Source: Tetraselmis striata (lineage: Eukaryota; Chlorophyta; Chlorodendrophyceae; Chlorodendrales; Chlorodendraceae). Taken from it: a stretch of DNA of 64,000 nucleotides. The stretch lies in NCBI GenBank assembly GCA_006384855.1, contig VCJN01001741.1, positions 124,001 to 188,000 on the forward strand. The letters run 5' to 3'. Under the pieces are notes generated by a model. The model was not told the DNA's origin. It ran no database searches and was given only the letters and a program-made list of their open reading frames with translations. Positions within the stretch are counted from its first letter, which is position 1, and each line of letters opens with the position of its first letter. Both the position numbers and the translations under genes were made by a program. Positions 53,873 through 63,462 of this stretch are shown here, piece by piece.

Positions 53873-54905
53873 CGCGAACCGTCCTGCGACCTCGCGTGGA
53901 TCCCCACCACCATCAGCTCCCCGGCGTCGACGCCCAAGTCGGCAGCCTTCGCGGAGGACATGTCGGCAGGGGCAATGATAACAGCCACCTTGCGGATGCC
54001 CGGACCATCTAGTAGGACAAGGGCCTCCTCCTCGCCGGAACCACCGCCGCCGCCCGGCACTCTCCACAAGTCCAAGCCCACGGCAGTGTGGGCTCGTTCC
54101 GGCGTCCACACTGTACACAATGCAGCCCGAATGGGCCGCGCGCTGGCACGGCTGTCGTCCGAGTCAGCCCCGGGCGGTGGCGGTGGCGTGGCAAGGTAGA
54201 AGGGTTGAGCTCGCGCGACCGTGGTGGTGTACTTGGCGTCTTCGCGCTCCGCCAGCAAGTTTCTTGGCAGCTCCTCCTCGCTCTCCAGCTCCTCGGTGGT
54301 GTAGGGGGGTGGGTAGTCGGCGTCGGGGACTTGCTTCAACATCTTGTACACAAAGAAGGAGTTGTCTCTCGACGTCTCCCCGTCTTCCCCCCCCCCCCCC
54401 CCCCCCCCCCTCCCCCGGTGAAGCCGGGACTTGTCGCCGTTGCGAAGCGACGCCGCCTTGTAGGCCAGGAGCCCCCCAGCGCCACCGCTAGGGGTCCAGC
54501 CCGGCAGGACCGCACCCCACCCCGCGAGTATGGGTGCATACGAGTGCGAGCCCTGCACCGTACGTCGGACGTCGTCCAGCAGCTTCTCCAAATGGTCCTT
54601 AAAGTCCACCGCGTCCTCCCACGCAGCGGATGCGCTAAAACCCGCGGCGGGCCGTTTCCGACGGCTGCATTTACTCTTGCTGCCGCCCCTGCCGTTGCTG
54701 CCGCCCCTGCTGCTGCTGCTTGTACTAAGGCGGCCTTGCGGCGCAACTTACCCGCACGCTTCAACGAGTGCCTACAGTTCGGGAATTTTAGGAAGTGCCG
54801 CTCTCGCGCCGTCCTTTCACTACTGCCCGTCACGATGCCCTGGCAGTGCTTGCATGTGTACACGCCATCCTTCGACACACTCGATATCCATCCCGCTCCC
54901 GGCAT
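53827..54905 (-). CDS. BED-like zinc-finger protein, frame broken once
   Basis: From ATG 54905: GWISSVSKDGVYTCKHCQGI … RERHFLKFPNC, a C-x2-C…H-x5-C finger as in BED domains, followed by an Ala-rich stretch. At about 54610-54650 the likely frame changes into the ORF 54609-53827: FKDHLEKLLDDVRRTV, SHSYAPILAGWG, NSFFVYKMLKQVPDADYPPP, PERAHTAVGLDLWRVPG and VAVIIAPADMSSAKAADLG. No transposase catalytic text is recognised. BED fingers are common in hAT-type transposases and their domesticated kin, so a transposon origin is likely but unproven. It ends in a poly-Gly stretch made by a homopolymer, so the true C-terminus is uncertain. Confidence 0.4.
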
Positions 54906-55389
54906 GCCTGCTGCCGCGCGCGCGCCCGGGGGGGGGGGGGGGTTGAGAGTTGGGGTGGATGTAGCCCACCACCGGTAGGGAGCACAGATGCTAGTGCGCG
55001 GCTGTCCGCGCTTGGTTCAGCGGTGAGCGGCGGTGACCGCCAGGCTACCCCGTACTTCATGCGCGTGCAGGGATGTGCAGCGTTGTATGTGCATGGATGT
55101 GCAGCGATGTGCGGCGATGTGCCGCTAGTACGTGCATCCGCATGTACTTAGCCCGGGTGCTCCGCGTCGGCGCGCGACACGCGAGCCCGCGTGCGCATAT
55201 CAATTTGATGAAATTATGGAAACGAGAAATTTATATAGTACTTTACACGTCGCGCGCGATAGTCGTCGCTACTCGGTATGAAATCCACGTCCCTCGTCCG
55301 TCCCGTATCGTCCCCGTATGTCGTCGTTCATCACCAGTAGGGGACATTTACGTCACATCTGAATCTCATAGTGCTAGGTCCTTGAGTTC
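54906..55389. other. Spacer with GATGTGC repeats
   Basis: Contains a G run (54930-54942) and the 55065-55125 short repeat. No gene recognised. Confidence 0.45.
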
Positions 55390-56296
55390 ATTCCTGGGTA
55401 CGGTGTTGCCGAGAGGCACTGCCTGCTTGAACAAGTCATCCACCTCCCGCCGTACCGCGATACCTAGGTCGTGAACACAATGATCGCGGAAGGCATCTCC
55501 GATAGCGTCGTGTTTACACGCCAGTGAGCGTCTCCATGCGCCGGGAGGTTCATGAGCGCGTCGCCGTATAGGTCAACAGTGACGGGGTTGTGCTCTGTCG
55601 CGGGCAGAACGATCCGGCTCCCAACCACCGGGGCCAAGCACGGGCTAGGCAGAAGGAAGCACCCGGCAGCGGCCTCCCGCAGCTCATGCGGAGTCATGGC
55701 TGTCCGCGCGGTGGGGATGACCACTGTCCGCATGCCTGACGCCGCGTCGAGCTGGTTGAACAAGATCCGTTCCCTACATGTGGCAGGGAGAGCGTACACC
55801 TCATTTCGAAGCCGAGAATTGTTGGCATATGGTCTAGAAATGCCGTCAGCTCCTTTTGCGAGCCCGACGCAGCCTCCACTTCCCGCTCCATCTGGCGTGC
55901 ATCTGCGTCGCCGAGATGGCCAACAGTAGCCGCTTGGAGGCGGCCCCATGCCTCGCGCATCTCCGCGGCGTAGCTGTCCGACCCATGAGCATCGTTGAGG
56001 AAGTGGTCATACCGGCGGGCGGAAGAAGTTGCGTTGAAGCTGCCTCGGCCAAGTACGGACCCGGGCTGTGGGTCGAAGAAACCAGGGGTGGGGGTGTTGG
56101 TGCCGGAGTTCCTAGTCAGGAACCTTGGGAGGATGGCATTCATGCAGCCGATGAAGGCGGCGTCACAAACGGTAGCCATGCGCCGGATGCCAGCTCCCTT
56201 CAACCGAGTGGGGAGGTGAAGCATGCTGCGCGCCCTGGCCACTGCATCCTCGCTCAAGGTAGCCACCTCCGCTGCCATGGGGTCGGGGTCGTGCAA
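55389..56296 (-). pseudogene. Post-RT region of element C, frameshifted
   Basis: 56296-55694 reads LLHDPDPMAAEV-like start, then LPTRLKGAGIRRMATVCDAA and AFIGCMNAILPRFL. From about 55840 the family text is in another frame: YALPATCRERILFNQLDAAS, TARTAMTPHELREAAAGCFL and TVDLYGDALMNLPAHGDAHW. After about 55490 it moves frame again (DAFRDHCVHDLGIAVRREVD) and stops near 55389. At least two shifts; the endonuclease is missing. Confidence 0.65.
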
Positions 56297-56299
56297 AAG

Positions 56300-57155
56300 C
56301 TATGCCAAGAAATCGGTGACCACCACATTGGTGTTGGTGCCGTACTTGGAGGGATCAAAAGAGACCCTTAGCACCCGTTCGACCGCCGCGAGGATGGTGG
56401 CATCCACCGCCTCCGCAAAGGCCTCCACCTCGGACGGAAGACAATTGTGGAGCCAATACCCCGCCTTGTGTTGCATGCAATGCTTGAGCATGGCCCATGC
56501 GTGGTGATGCAAGGCGTGGGTGTACCGGCGGCTGGGCTTGGCAGATAGAAGCTTGCTCAGGCTAGCGTCCACCTCCTCTCGTAGCTCCTCCGCCTTGCCG
56601 CGAATGTAGGCTTGCATATACTCTGGCGATCCGAGCGGCACGTTGAGGACCGGGATGCCGTGATAGCCATCTAGCTCGGGCCACTCGATGTCGGCCGGCG
56701 GAGCCTCATGCCGCGCGGCCTCCATGTCTGCGATGTACGCCTGCATCTTGTCGAAGCGCACCTCAAGCCCCACGGACGCCTTGGTGGACGTGCAGAAGGC
56801 GTGAAGAGCCGGCCAAACGTGCTCCGGGAGGCCCACCAAAAATCCATCGTCGGCGTTGAAGCGCGCCGCCCCGTCAGTGACCTCCAACGTGCTGTCACCC
56901 TGCTGCACCTCGGGGTGAATCGCGACGCTAAAGGAAGTCGTGTCCTACGGTGCGCCCTGCTTCACGCCGTCCTCCGACCGCAGAGGAGCGGACCGGTCGT
57001 CCACGACCAAATACGAATCCGTGGAGAGGGAGGCTAGGAGCGCAGGGATGACAGGGTGTAGTGGAGAGCAATCGATGCGGCGTTGGATGATGGTGCGGCG
57101 CCATGCCTCGTTGTAAGCGTTGCGAAGGTCTGTGTGGACGATGACGGCACGTCAT
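56300..57155 (-). pseudogene. RT core of element C with nonsense codon
   Basis: Right after the insertion the frame reads AVIVHTDLRNAYNEAWRRTI (RT motif A) and SEDGVKQGAP (motif B), then TAG at about 56946-56948. Without a shift it continues FSVAIHPEVQQGD and ARFNADDGFLVGLPEHVW, the catalytic ADD box, and thumb text to a stop at 56300. A single point mutation thus splits the RT. Confidence 0.75.
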
Positions 57156-57431
57156 AGCGTAGGAATTGGGCGAATAGCCGATTTTTTACAATTTGGTCCA
57201 TGATAAATTCGTGTAATATTCTGATATATTTAAAACCCGAATTTGGTTATTACCTTCTAATAACATCTAGACATCCAGACCTTTGTTCCAAAAACACCAT
57301 TTACAACAACGCAACCTCTTTCCATTTTCCAGGTTTGGCCTTTAGGTTTAAAACGGGCGTATTTCGTAACGCTTTCGCAGTCGTGGGTCTATAAGCCTAA
57401 AAAATACGGCAATTCACTGAATACGTACGCT
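57156..57431. mobile_element. 276-bp MITE-like insertion inside RT of element C
   Basis: AT-rich block in GC-rich coding DNA. Ends are imperfect inverted repeats of about 34 bp: left AGCGTAGGAATTGGGCGAAT then AGCCGATTTTTTA; right, reverse-complemented, AGCGTACGTATTCAGTGAAT then TGCCGTATTTTTTA. It splits the RT frame between LIAEKLGPP and AVIVHTD. No transposase. A clear target duplication was not identified. Confidence 0.75.
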
Positions 57432-59517
57432 GTGGTGGGCCAAGCTTCTCAGCGATGAGCCGGACGCCGTGGATGAGCATAGAGTCGCCCGCGGGAATGC
57501 CAACGCAGAGGTGAGATGGAGCGAGCACCGACACGTATGCCTCCTTCATGTTGTCCACCACTGCCCGCTCCGCTGCGCGCCGCTCCGCCTCCCCGACTGC
57601 CACAGGCCGCACGTCCGGCGCACTCCCCTCGCCAAGCTTCTTGACAGGTGCCACGAGCCTAGCAGAGGCGAAGAGCCAGTTGAACCACCCGGGCAGGCGA
57701 CCTTGGAGGTACATGGAGGCAACCTCCGACATGGCGCGGACTGCTGCAGGCCCGGACGCCGGGGCGTATTCGCCCACCAAGCAGCGGAGATACTCGTTGC
57801 GCATGCCTGAGGGCCCCGCCGCCATGTGCTGCTTGAGTTGCTGGTACGGCACGCGCATGTCCACCGTTAGGGCGGCCTCGTCCACCGGAATGTCATACGC
57901 GGCGTCTGGGATCGGGTGGCTACTGGACGGGTGCTTGTCGCGCAACTGGGCGAGGATAGCAGGATCGGACAAGTCGCCCATACCCTTAGAAGATAGTCGG
58001 CCCGCCGCTCGGAAGAGCTCTCCGTCCTCCACCAACGCCACAACGGTGTCGGCGGTGCCCGCGAGCAGCGCCGCAAAGAGATCGGCGTCCGTTCGACGCT
58101 GGCGGGCATGTCCGGCGTAGAACGCCTCAGTGCGCGCGTCGTCCCATGAGCGCACGAGTTCGGTCATGCGCCTCTCCGCGAAAGCGCGGAAGCGCCACGC
58201 CAAGGCTTGTAGCCACCGCCGCCCGCCTCGGCTCGGAGCCCTAAGCAACAATTGCGGCAGCAGGTACTTCCACCTCAACGCCCTTTCCAACACCACGGGG
58301 TCATCGGCCTCCACCGCCGCCACCACCCACTCATTCACGCAGCGTTGTGCCTCCGCCCACGCTTCTTGAAAGTCAATAGGCACCGCCGTCTCCATGGACA
58401 TCTCCGCCGGCATGTGCACCATGTCCACGTCGGAGAGGTGGTCCACCGCACCCCACCCCACCCCGTCGCCGGCTGGAGATGGGCGAGTAGGGGGGGGCGG
58501 ATACCGAGCCCGTGAGGCCTGCTGGCTACCAGGGTGGCCGGCCGGTGCACCCACCTCTGGCGGCGTGGGGGCAACAACCGGGGGCGCTGCGACGCCCCGG
58601 AACGCAGCGACGGACGGCAGTGCGGGCGACGGCAGCACTGACGATTGTCCAGCTCCACCGGCGCGGCGCGCCCCCCGACGGCGGTGCCGCTCGGCCAGCA
58701 CGGCGCGCGCCTTGGCTAGCCACGCGGCGGCGACCTCAGTGAAAGCCAACACGTCGGCCGGGTGGTGCCTGACGCGGGCGGGTTGGAGCGACCTGGCTGC
58801 GGCGTCAATCTTCGGCGCCCACGCGGCGCCCGCGGCGACGCATGCGACTGAAAGCGCGTCGGCGACTGTCCAAGCCGCTGCCGGCGCTACGCCCCGCCGC
58901 GCCGGCCCGCTGTCGTATAGCCTAGAATGCAGGCGGGCGCGAGCATCGAGGCCGGTCAGCGCCAGGCCGCGGTTGCCGCCGCGCCGCCGCGGCTGGGGCC
59001 GCTCGGAGACTTCCTGGCCGGTCGGAACGCCGTCGTGATCGCGCTGTGACGCGCCGGGCCCCGAAATACTGCTGAAAGTACTGCGGCGAGGCGACGACAC
59101 AGCGAGGCAGCGCGCGCGCCGGTCGTACCTGCCGCGCCCGTCGCGGACTCGGGACTCGACGACCGGATCACCGCATGGGCGTCTGTGGGAGCCGGCGGGG
59201 CGGCAGCCGCGGGCGGGCTCGACCTTGGCTGTGTGGCGTCGGGTGCACTGCCGTTGGACGGTGTGTTGCCGCGGGCGACGCTCCCGCCGCACGCGATGCG
59301 CCGGGGCTGCCTGATATACTGGACGATGTACTGGGGGGCGGCGGACACCCGGGGTCAACGGCGCGTTCTGCCGCACAATCGGCGGAAGGCGCAGACATCG
59401 CGCGGCGCCCCGCCGGATACAAGCGACCCGCCACAGCCCGGGCATAACGGTGGCGTCGCGTGGAAGGGGTTTGAGGGCAGCTACGCGATCTGAGCGGCGG
59501 GTGAGGCATGGCGACAC
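57397..59517 (-). CDS. N-terminal and RT-start ORF of non-LTR element C
   Basis: 706 residues. First about 350 residues are Arg/Ala/Pro-rich with no domain seen. Later text is typical of the region leading into RT: WAEAQRCVNEWVVAAVEADD, DADLFAALLAGTADTVVAL, PYQQLKQHMAAGPSGMRNEY, RPVAVGEAERRAAERAVVDN and GIPAGDSMLIHGVRLIAEKL. The final residues after LGPPQ come from the MITE-like insertion, which ends the frame. Original protein continued into the RT core at 57155. The true start is unknown; the first Met lies in low-complexity text. Confidence 0.65.
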   Translation of the reverse strand: MSPCLTRRSDRVAALKPLPRDATVMPGLWRVACIRRGAARCLRLPPIVRQNAPLTPGVRRPPVHRPVYQAAPAHRVRRERRPRQHTVQRQCTRRHTAKVEPARGCRPAGSHRRPCGDPVVESRVRDGRGRYDRRARCLAVSSPRRSTFSSISGPGASQRDHDGVPTGQEVSERPQPRRRGGNRGLALTGLDARARLHSRLYDSGPARRGVAPAAAWTVADALSVACVAAGAAWAPKIDAAARSLQPARVRHHPADVLAFTEVAAAWLAKARAVLAERHRRRGARRAGGAGQSSVLPSPALPSVAAFRGVAAPPVVAPTPPEVGAPAGHPGSQQASRARYPPPPTRPSPAGDGVGWGAVDHLSDVDMVHMPAEMSMETAVPIDFQEAWAEAQRCVNEWVVAAVEADDPVVLERALRWKYLLPQLLLRAPSRGGRRWLQALAWRFRAFAERRMTELVRSWDDARTEAFYAGHARQRRTDADLFAALLAGTADTVVALVEDGELFRAAGRLSSKGMGDLSDPAILAQLRDKHPSSSHPIPDAAYDIPVDEAALTVDMRVPYQQLKQHMAAGPSGMRNEYLRCLVGEYAPASGPAAVRAMSEVASMYLQGRLPGWFNWLFASARLVAPVKKLGEGSAPDVRPVAVGEAERRAAERAVVDNMKEAYVSVLAPSHLCVGIPAGDSMLIHGVRLIAEKLGPPQRTYSVNCRIF

Positions 59518-59639
59518 ACGGCCCCGGGCGGGGCGCCTACGGGGCCGCTGGGTGGGTGGTGGGTAAAACCAAAAAAACTCATTACTGGTACCGGTACTAG
59601 TAGTAGTAGTACAGTACCGCGGTTGTCGCTAGCTAGTAT

Positions 59640-59703
59640 TTTTTTCTTACATCACTGCTATTCTAGCATGTGCACACTAAAAGCAGAACTAAAAGGCAAC
59701 GCC
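59640..59703 (-). mobile_element. Tail-only fragment of non-LTR family B
   Basis: About 60 bp matching the 3' tail of family B in reverse (compare 27111-27175): TTTTTTCTTACATCACTGCT … GCAGAACTAAAAGGCAAC. It abuts the 5' end of the long plus-strand copy. Confidence 0.6.
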
Positions 59704-62520
59704 GGCGGAGCGCAATGCGTTGGAACTAAGTGCCGGAGACATGAAGGGGTCCGTTCGACCCATTGGCATCGGCAGCGTGCTTGTCCGGTTCGCTATGCGC
59801 GTCCTCTTGCGCGCTCATGGCGAGCCCATCGCCCAATGGCTTGCCGCCCGCGGCCAGTTCGGTTTTGGCGTTAAGGGTGGCGTGGAACTAGTTCAATTCC
59901 TTGTGCGATCTCTCCTAGACTCGGACCCATCCCTCGTCTTGGTGCAGCTTGACGCCGAAAACGCGTTCAATTCCTTCTACCGCTCCGAAATGTTCCGCAC
60001 ACTGCTCGAGGACCCTGTTTGGCAGCCTCTATTGCGTTCGGCGATCATGCTTTATGGTCAAGAGTCCAATCTGTACGTTTTCGACGGCTCCCAACCCGGT
60101 CCCTCTCTCCGGATTCCAAGCCGTCGAGGGGCCCGCCAGGGTTGCGTCCTCGGCCTCATCCTGTTTGCCGCCGTCGCTGCCCGAGTGTACGCTCGCATCG
60201 GCGCGGCTGCCCCCAGTCACTCAGTGCGGCTTTCTCAGACGACGTCAACCTGGTCGGCACTGGTGATGGACTTGCGCTTGCTACGTGGGTGGCCCCGTCC
60301 GCTTTTGCCGCCGTTGGGTTAAGCGTCACCATTCGCAAACGACAGGAGTATTGTCAGCTTGGCTCTTCGTCTCCGTTCGGCGCCCTTCCATTTGGGCATT
60401 TGTTGCATGGTGTTGCAGTCTCCTCGTCCGGAATCAAGGTGCTTGGGGCCCCTGTGGGCTCGGCCACTTTCGCCCGGGAACTGCTGGACAAAACGGTCGA
60501 AAGATTTCACCAATTCGGCTCCCGCCCGCCTTGTCGGTTTGGCAGACCACTTCCACTCCCACACTGCTACTCGCTTGCTGCAAGTTTGCGGCCGTCGTTT
60601 TGGCCACCATCGAATCTCCGCTCCACGCCTCGGGGCTTGGGTCGATCCGAGGGGTATGGCGACACTATTACGTCTTTCCTCGAAGATGCAGACGCCGCCG
60701 CATTTTCAACGCTTGCCGGCATATGGGGTGTTAGCCCCGACCTCTTGGATACGCCCTCCATGCGCACGCAGCTGTCCCTCCCGGTCCAATTTGGGGGCCT
60801 CGGCATAGGCGATAATGTGGTTATAGCAGATGCCTCCCACATCGGCGCTGCCGCCCTCGTGGTTGGCCAAGCTGTGACTTTCCTCCGTGCTCAACACGCC
60901 ACCCTGAGCGACGCCGGGGCGTTCTTTTCCGACCCGTCCGGCGTATCCAGCCCTCATAGCCTCTACCTTGTTGGGGCGTCCTCGATCCACGAGGCTATGG
61001 CCACCCCAAGGTTGGAGCTCGATGCCGGCGCCAACGCGTCGGCGCCGATGTGGGCTGTCGAGCTTCGCGCCGCTCATACTCGTGTCGTTGAGGAGTGTGG
61101 AGACGCGGTACTCGAAGATCTAGCGGGGCCGTTGGCCTCTGCCCTAAAGCTGCTCCCCTCCAAGCGCTCCCACGTTGCCCGTGCCGGCTGCTCGGCCGCC
61201 GGGGCTGAGCCGGCGTCTGCAATGCGCTCGGCGGCCGACCTCCGAGCTATCCCGCATTACTCGGACTTCCCCTTGCACTCCATGCGGAAAGTACAGGAAA
61301 CCCTGAGCCACCGCATTCACACGGTCCGTTTCGCAAAGCTCGTTGCGCGTATGCCTACAAGTGGCCCTGACAGCAACCGCTTCCGAGGCCGCCTCTTACG
61401 CGCTGCGACAGCGTTCCTGGTGACTGATCCTCCAAGCGAGGGTCGCCTTGGTGAAGTCCGTGAGCGTTCCCCTGAGTACTACGATTCCATGTTCCGTGTT
61501 GCCGCTTGCCGCCCATTTGGCCTTCCGGCGGCTCCTGTCCTCTCCCTTGGCGAGCCATGCCCTTGTGCTTCTTGCTCCTTCTCGGTACAAGGTATGCTGG
61601 CCCGTTTTGAGGATGCTGGCGTGGAGTTCACTCCTTCAACTTGGGCGGTCGCATACGCTGATCACGTGGCACGTTGCTCTGGGGGCGTCTCCAATCACGC
61701 CGCACACGAGTGGGCCGCACATGGCCTTTCCGACATTTGCCACGACGTGAAGTCCGCGCTGGGCGTGGGTGTCCAGATCCTCACGGACCCGTCGGTGCTT
61801 GTTTCTCTCCCGAAGGGCAGCGACGGCCGGCCGGCCGATGTTGGGCTTTTCGGGTATGGCGGTATCCGCGGAAACACGGTTGCTATCGATACCACCATTG
61901 CCCCCATCCTCGGCGTGTCAAGCTCGGATCCAACGACTGCTTTGAGGGCTGCAGAGCGCCACAAAATCCAGAAGTATGACGAGGGTGTCCGAAACACCGC
62001 CGGCATGCTTCGCTTTGTTCCTTTCGCCGTTTCCGAGTTTGGCTCGCTGGCCCCGCACGCCGAGGCTTTCTTGGTGGAGCTCGCGAAAGCTAGCCACACA
62101 CACACTGGCCAAAAAATCGGCCAGCTCTTGTCTGCGTGGCGCCGCCGTTTCTCCTTGCTCATCAACATGGCACATGCAGACAACGTTCTTGGCGGGGTCG
62201 CGTCCGCGCGTGCGGCACGTGATGGTACTCCTGCGCCTGCGTCGCGTCGCTCGTCGGCATGTGTTGCTATGACCCGGGTCATTGGCTGCAAGCGTCCTCG
62301 CCGCGGCTGATAGCCTACCCCGGGGCGGGGGTCCCTTTGGTCCCTGGCAGCTAAGTGAATTCGTGGTTCCCTTGGCTCCTTCTTGGTTCTTGGCTCCCTG
62401 TCCTCCTGCTCGACCTTGGTTTCAGGCTTATGTCTCTCTTTTGCTGGCAACCTTTCACAGTTGACGTTAGTTCTGTTTGTAGTGCGCTTTTGTGAAAGCC
62501 CTTATGTAATTAAAAAAAAA
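59704..62520 (+). mobile_element. Non-LTR family B, longest copy
   Basis: Begins inside the RT domain and runs through zinc knuckle, endonuclease, stop (62308-62310), and the 200-bp 3' tail to an A run at 62511-62524. 5' truncated (RT motifs before RPIGIG are missing). Confidence 0.85.
59720..62310 (+). pseudogene. Family B reverse transcriptase/endonuclease, one frameshift
   Basis: First frame (59720 to about 60225): SVRPIGIGSVLVRFAMR, GVELVQFLVR, LVQLDAENAFNSFYR (RT motif A), RRGARQGCVLG (motif B). A 1-nt shift just before 60229 leads to the second frame, which supplies AFSDDVNLVGTGDG (catalytic DD at about 60238-60243) and stays open to 62310. Downstream: FGGLGIGDNVVIADASHIGA, LSHRIHTVRFAKLVARM, then a zinc knuckle CPCASC … DHVARC, and the restriction-like nuclease: RPADVGLFGYGG, NTVAIDTTIAP, AERHKIQKYDEG and LRFVPFAVSEFGSLAPHAEA. 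Such proteins nick the target and prime cDNA there. Except for the shift and the missing N-terminus it looks well preserved, hence young. Confidence 0.8.
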
Positions 62521-62554
62521 AAAACAGTCATAGATGAAAGATTGCTAGCGCAAA

Positions 62555-63462
62555 ATAACAGGTACAATACAAGCCTGCTGAAACCAAGGGTCAAACAGAA
62601 GGCCAGGGGGCCAAGAACCAAGGAAGAGCCTCGGGAACCTGGAAGTCACCAAGCTGCCAAGGAATCAAAGGGTCCAGAGAAACATTGAAAGCCAAGGAAC
62701 GACCAGAAAAACCGACAGGGTAACGTTGGGGACCACCGCCCCGGGGTGGGCCATCAGCCGCGGCGAGTGCGCTTGCAGCCGATGCCCCTTGTCATAGCAA
62801 GTCGGGCCGACGAGCGACGCGACGCATGCGCAGGAGGACCATCACGTGCCGTGCGCGCCGCCGCGGCCCCACCATGAATGTTGTTTGCTTGCGACATGTT
62901 GATGAGCAAGGAGAAACGGAGAAACGGCGGCGCCACGAAGACAAGAATTGGCCGATTTTCTGGCCAGTGTGCATGTGTCTAGCTTTCGGGAGCTCCACCA
63001 AGAAAGCCTGCGGGGCCAACGAGCCGAACTCGTACATGGCGAAAGGCGGCACAAAGCGAAGCATGCCGGCGGCGCTTCGGACACCCTCGTCATACTTCTG
63101 GATTTTGTGGCGCCATTCGGCCCGCAGTGCAGTCGTTGGATCCGAGCTTGACACGCCGAGGATAGGCGCAAAGGTGGTATCGATAGCAACCGTGTTCCCG
63201 CGGATACCATCATACCTAAAAAGCACAACATCGGTCGGCCGGCTATCGCTGCCCTTCGGAATTAGATAAACAAGCACCAACGGCTCCGTGAGAATTTGGA
63301 CACCCATGCCTAGGGCGGACTAAACGTCGTGGCAAACGTCGGAAAGGCCATGTGCCACCCACTCGTCTGCGGCGTGATTTGCTGAGTCGCCCCAAGAGCA
63401 ACGTGCCACGTGATCAGCGTACGCGACCGCCCAAGCCGAACGAGTGAACTCCACGCCAGCAT
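62555..63462 (-). mobile_element. Non-LTR family B, diverged copy 4
   Basis: Reverse-oriented tail and C-terminal coding region equivalent to about 61612-62480 of the long copy, more diverged (several indels; frames broken around 63055 and 62920). Breaks off at GATGCTGGCGTGGAGTTCAC. It lies tail to tail with the long copy. Confidence 0.8.

Larger units (their letters stand above)
55390..59517 (-). mobile_element. Non-LTR retroelement C, broken, with MITE insertion
   Basis: Minus-strand order: N-terminal/RT-start ORF (59517-57432), a 276-bp insertion (57156-57431), RT motifs A and B (about 57155-56950), a nonsense codon, RT motif C onward (56908-56300), then C-terminal segments (56296-55694, 55949-55464 and on to about 55389). 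The restriction-like endonuclease block expected at the 3' end is absent. It differs in sequence from families A and B. Confidence 0.75.
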
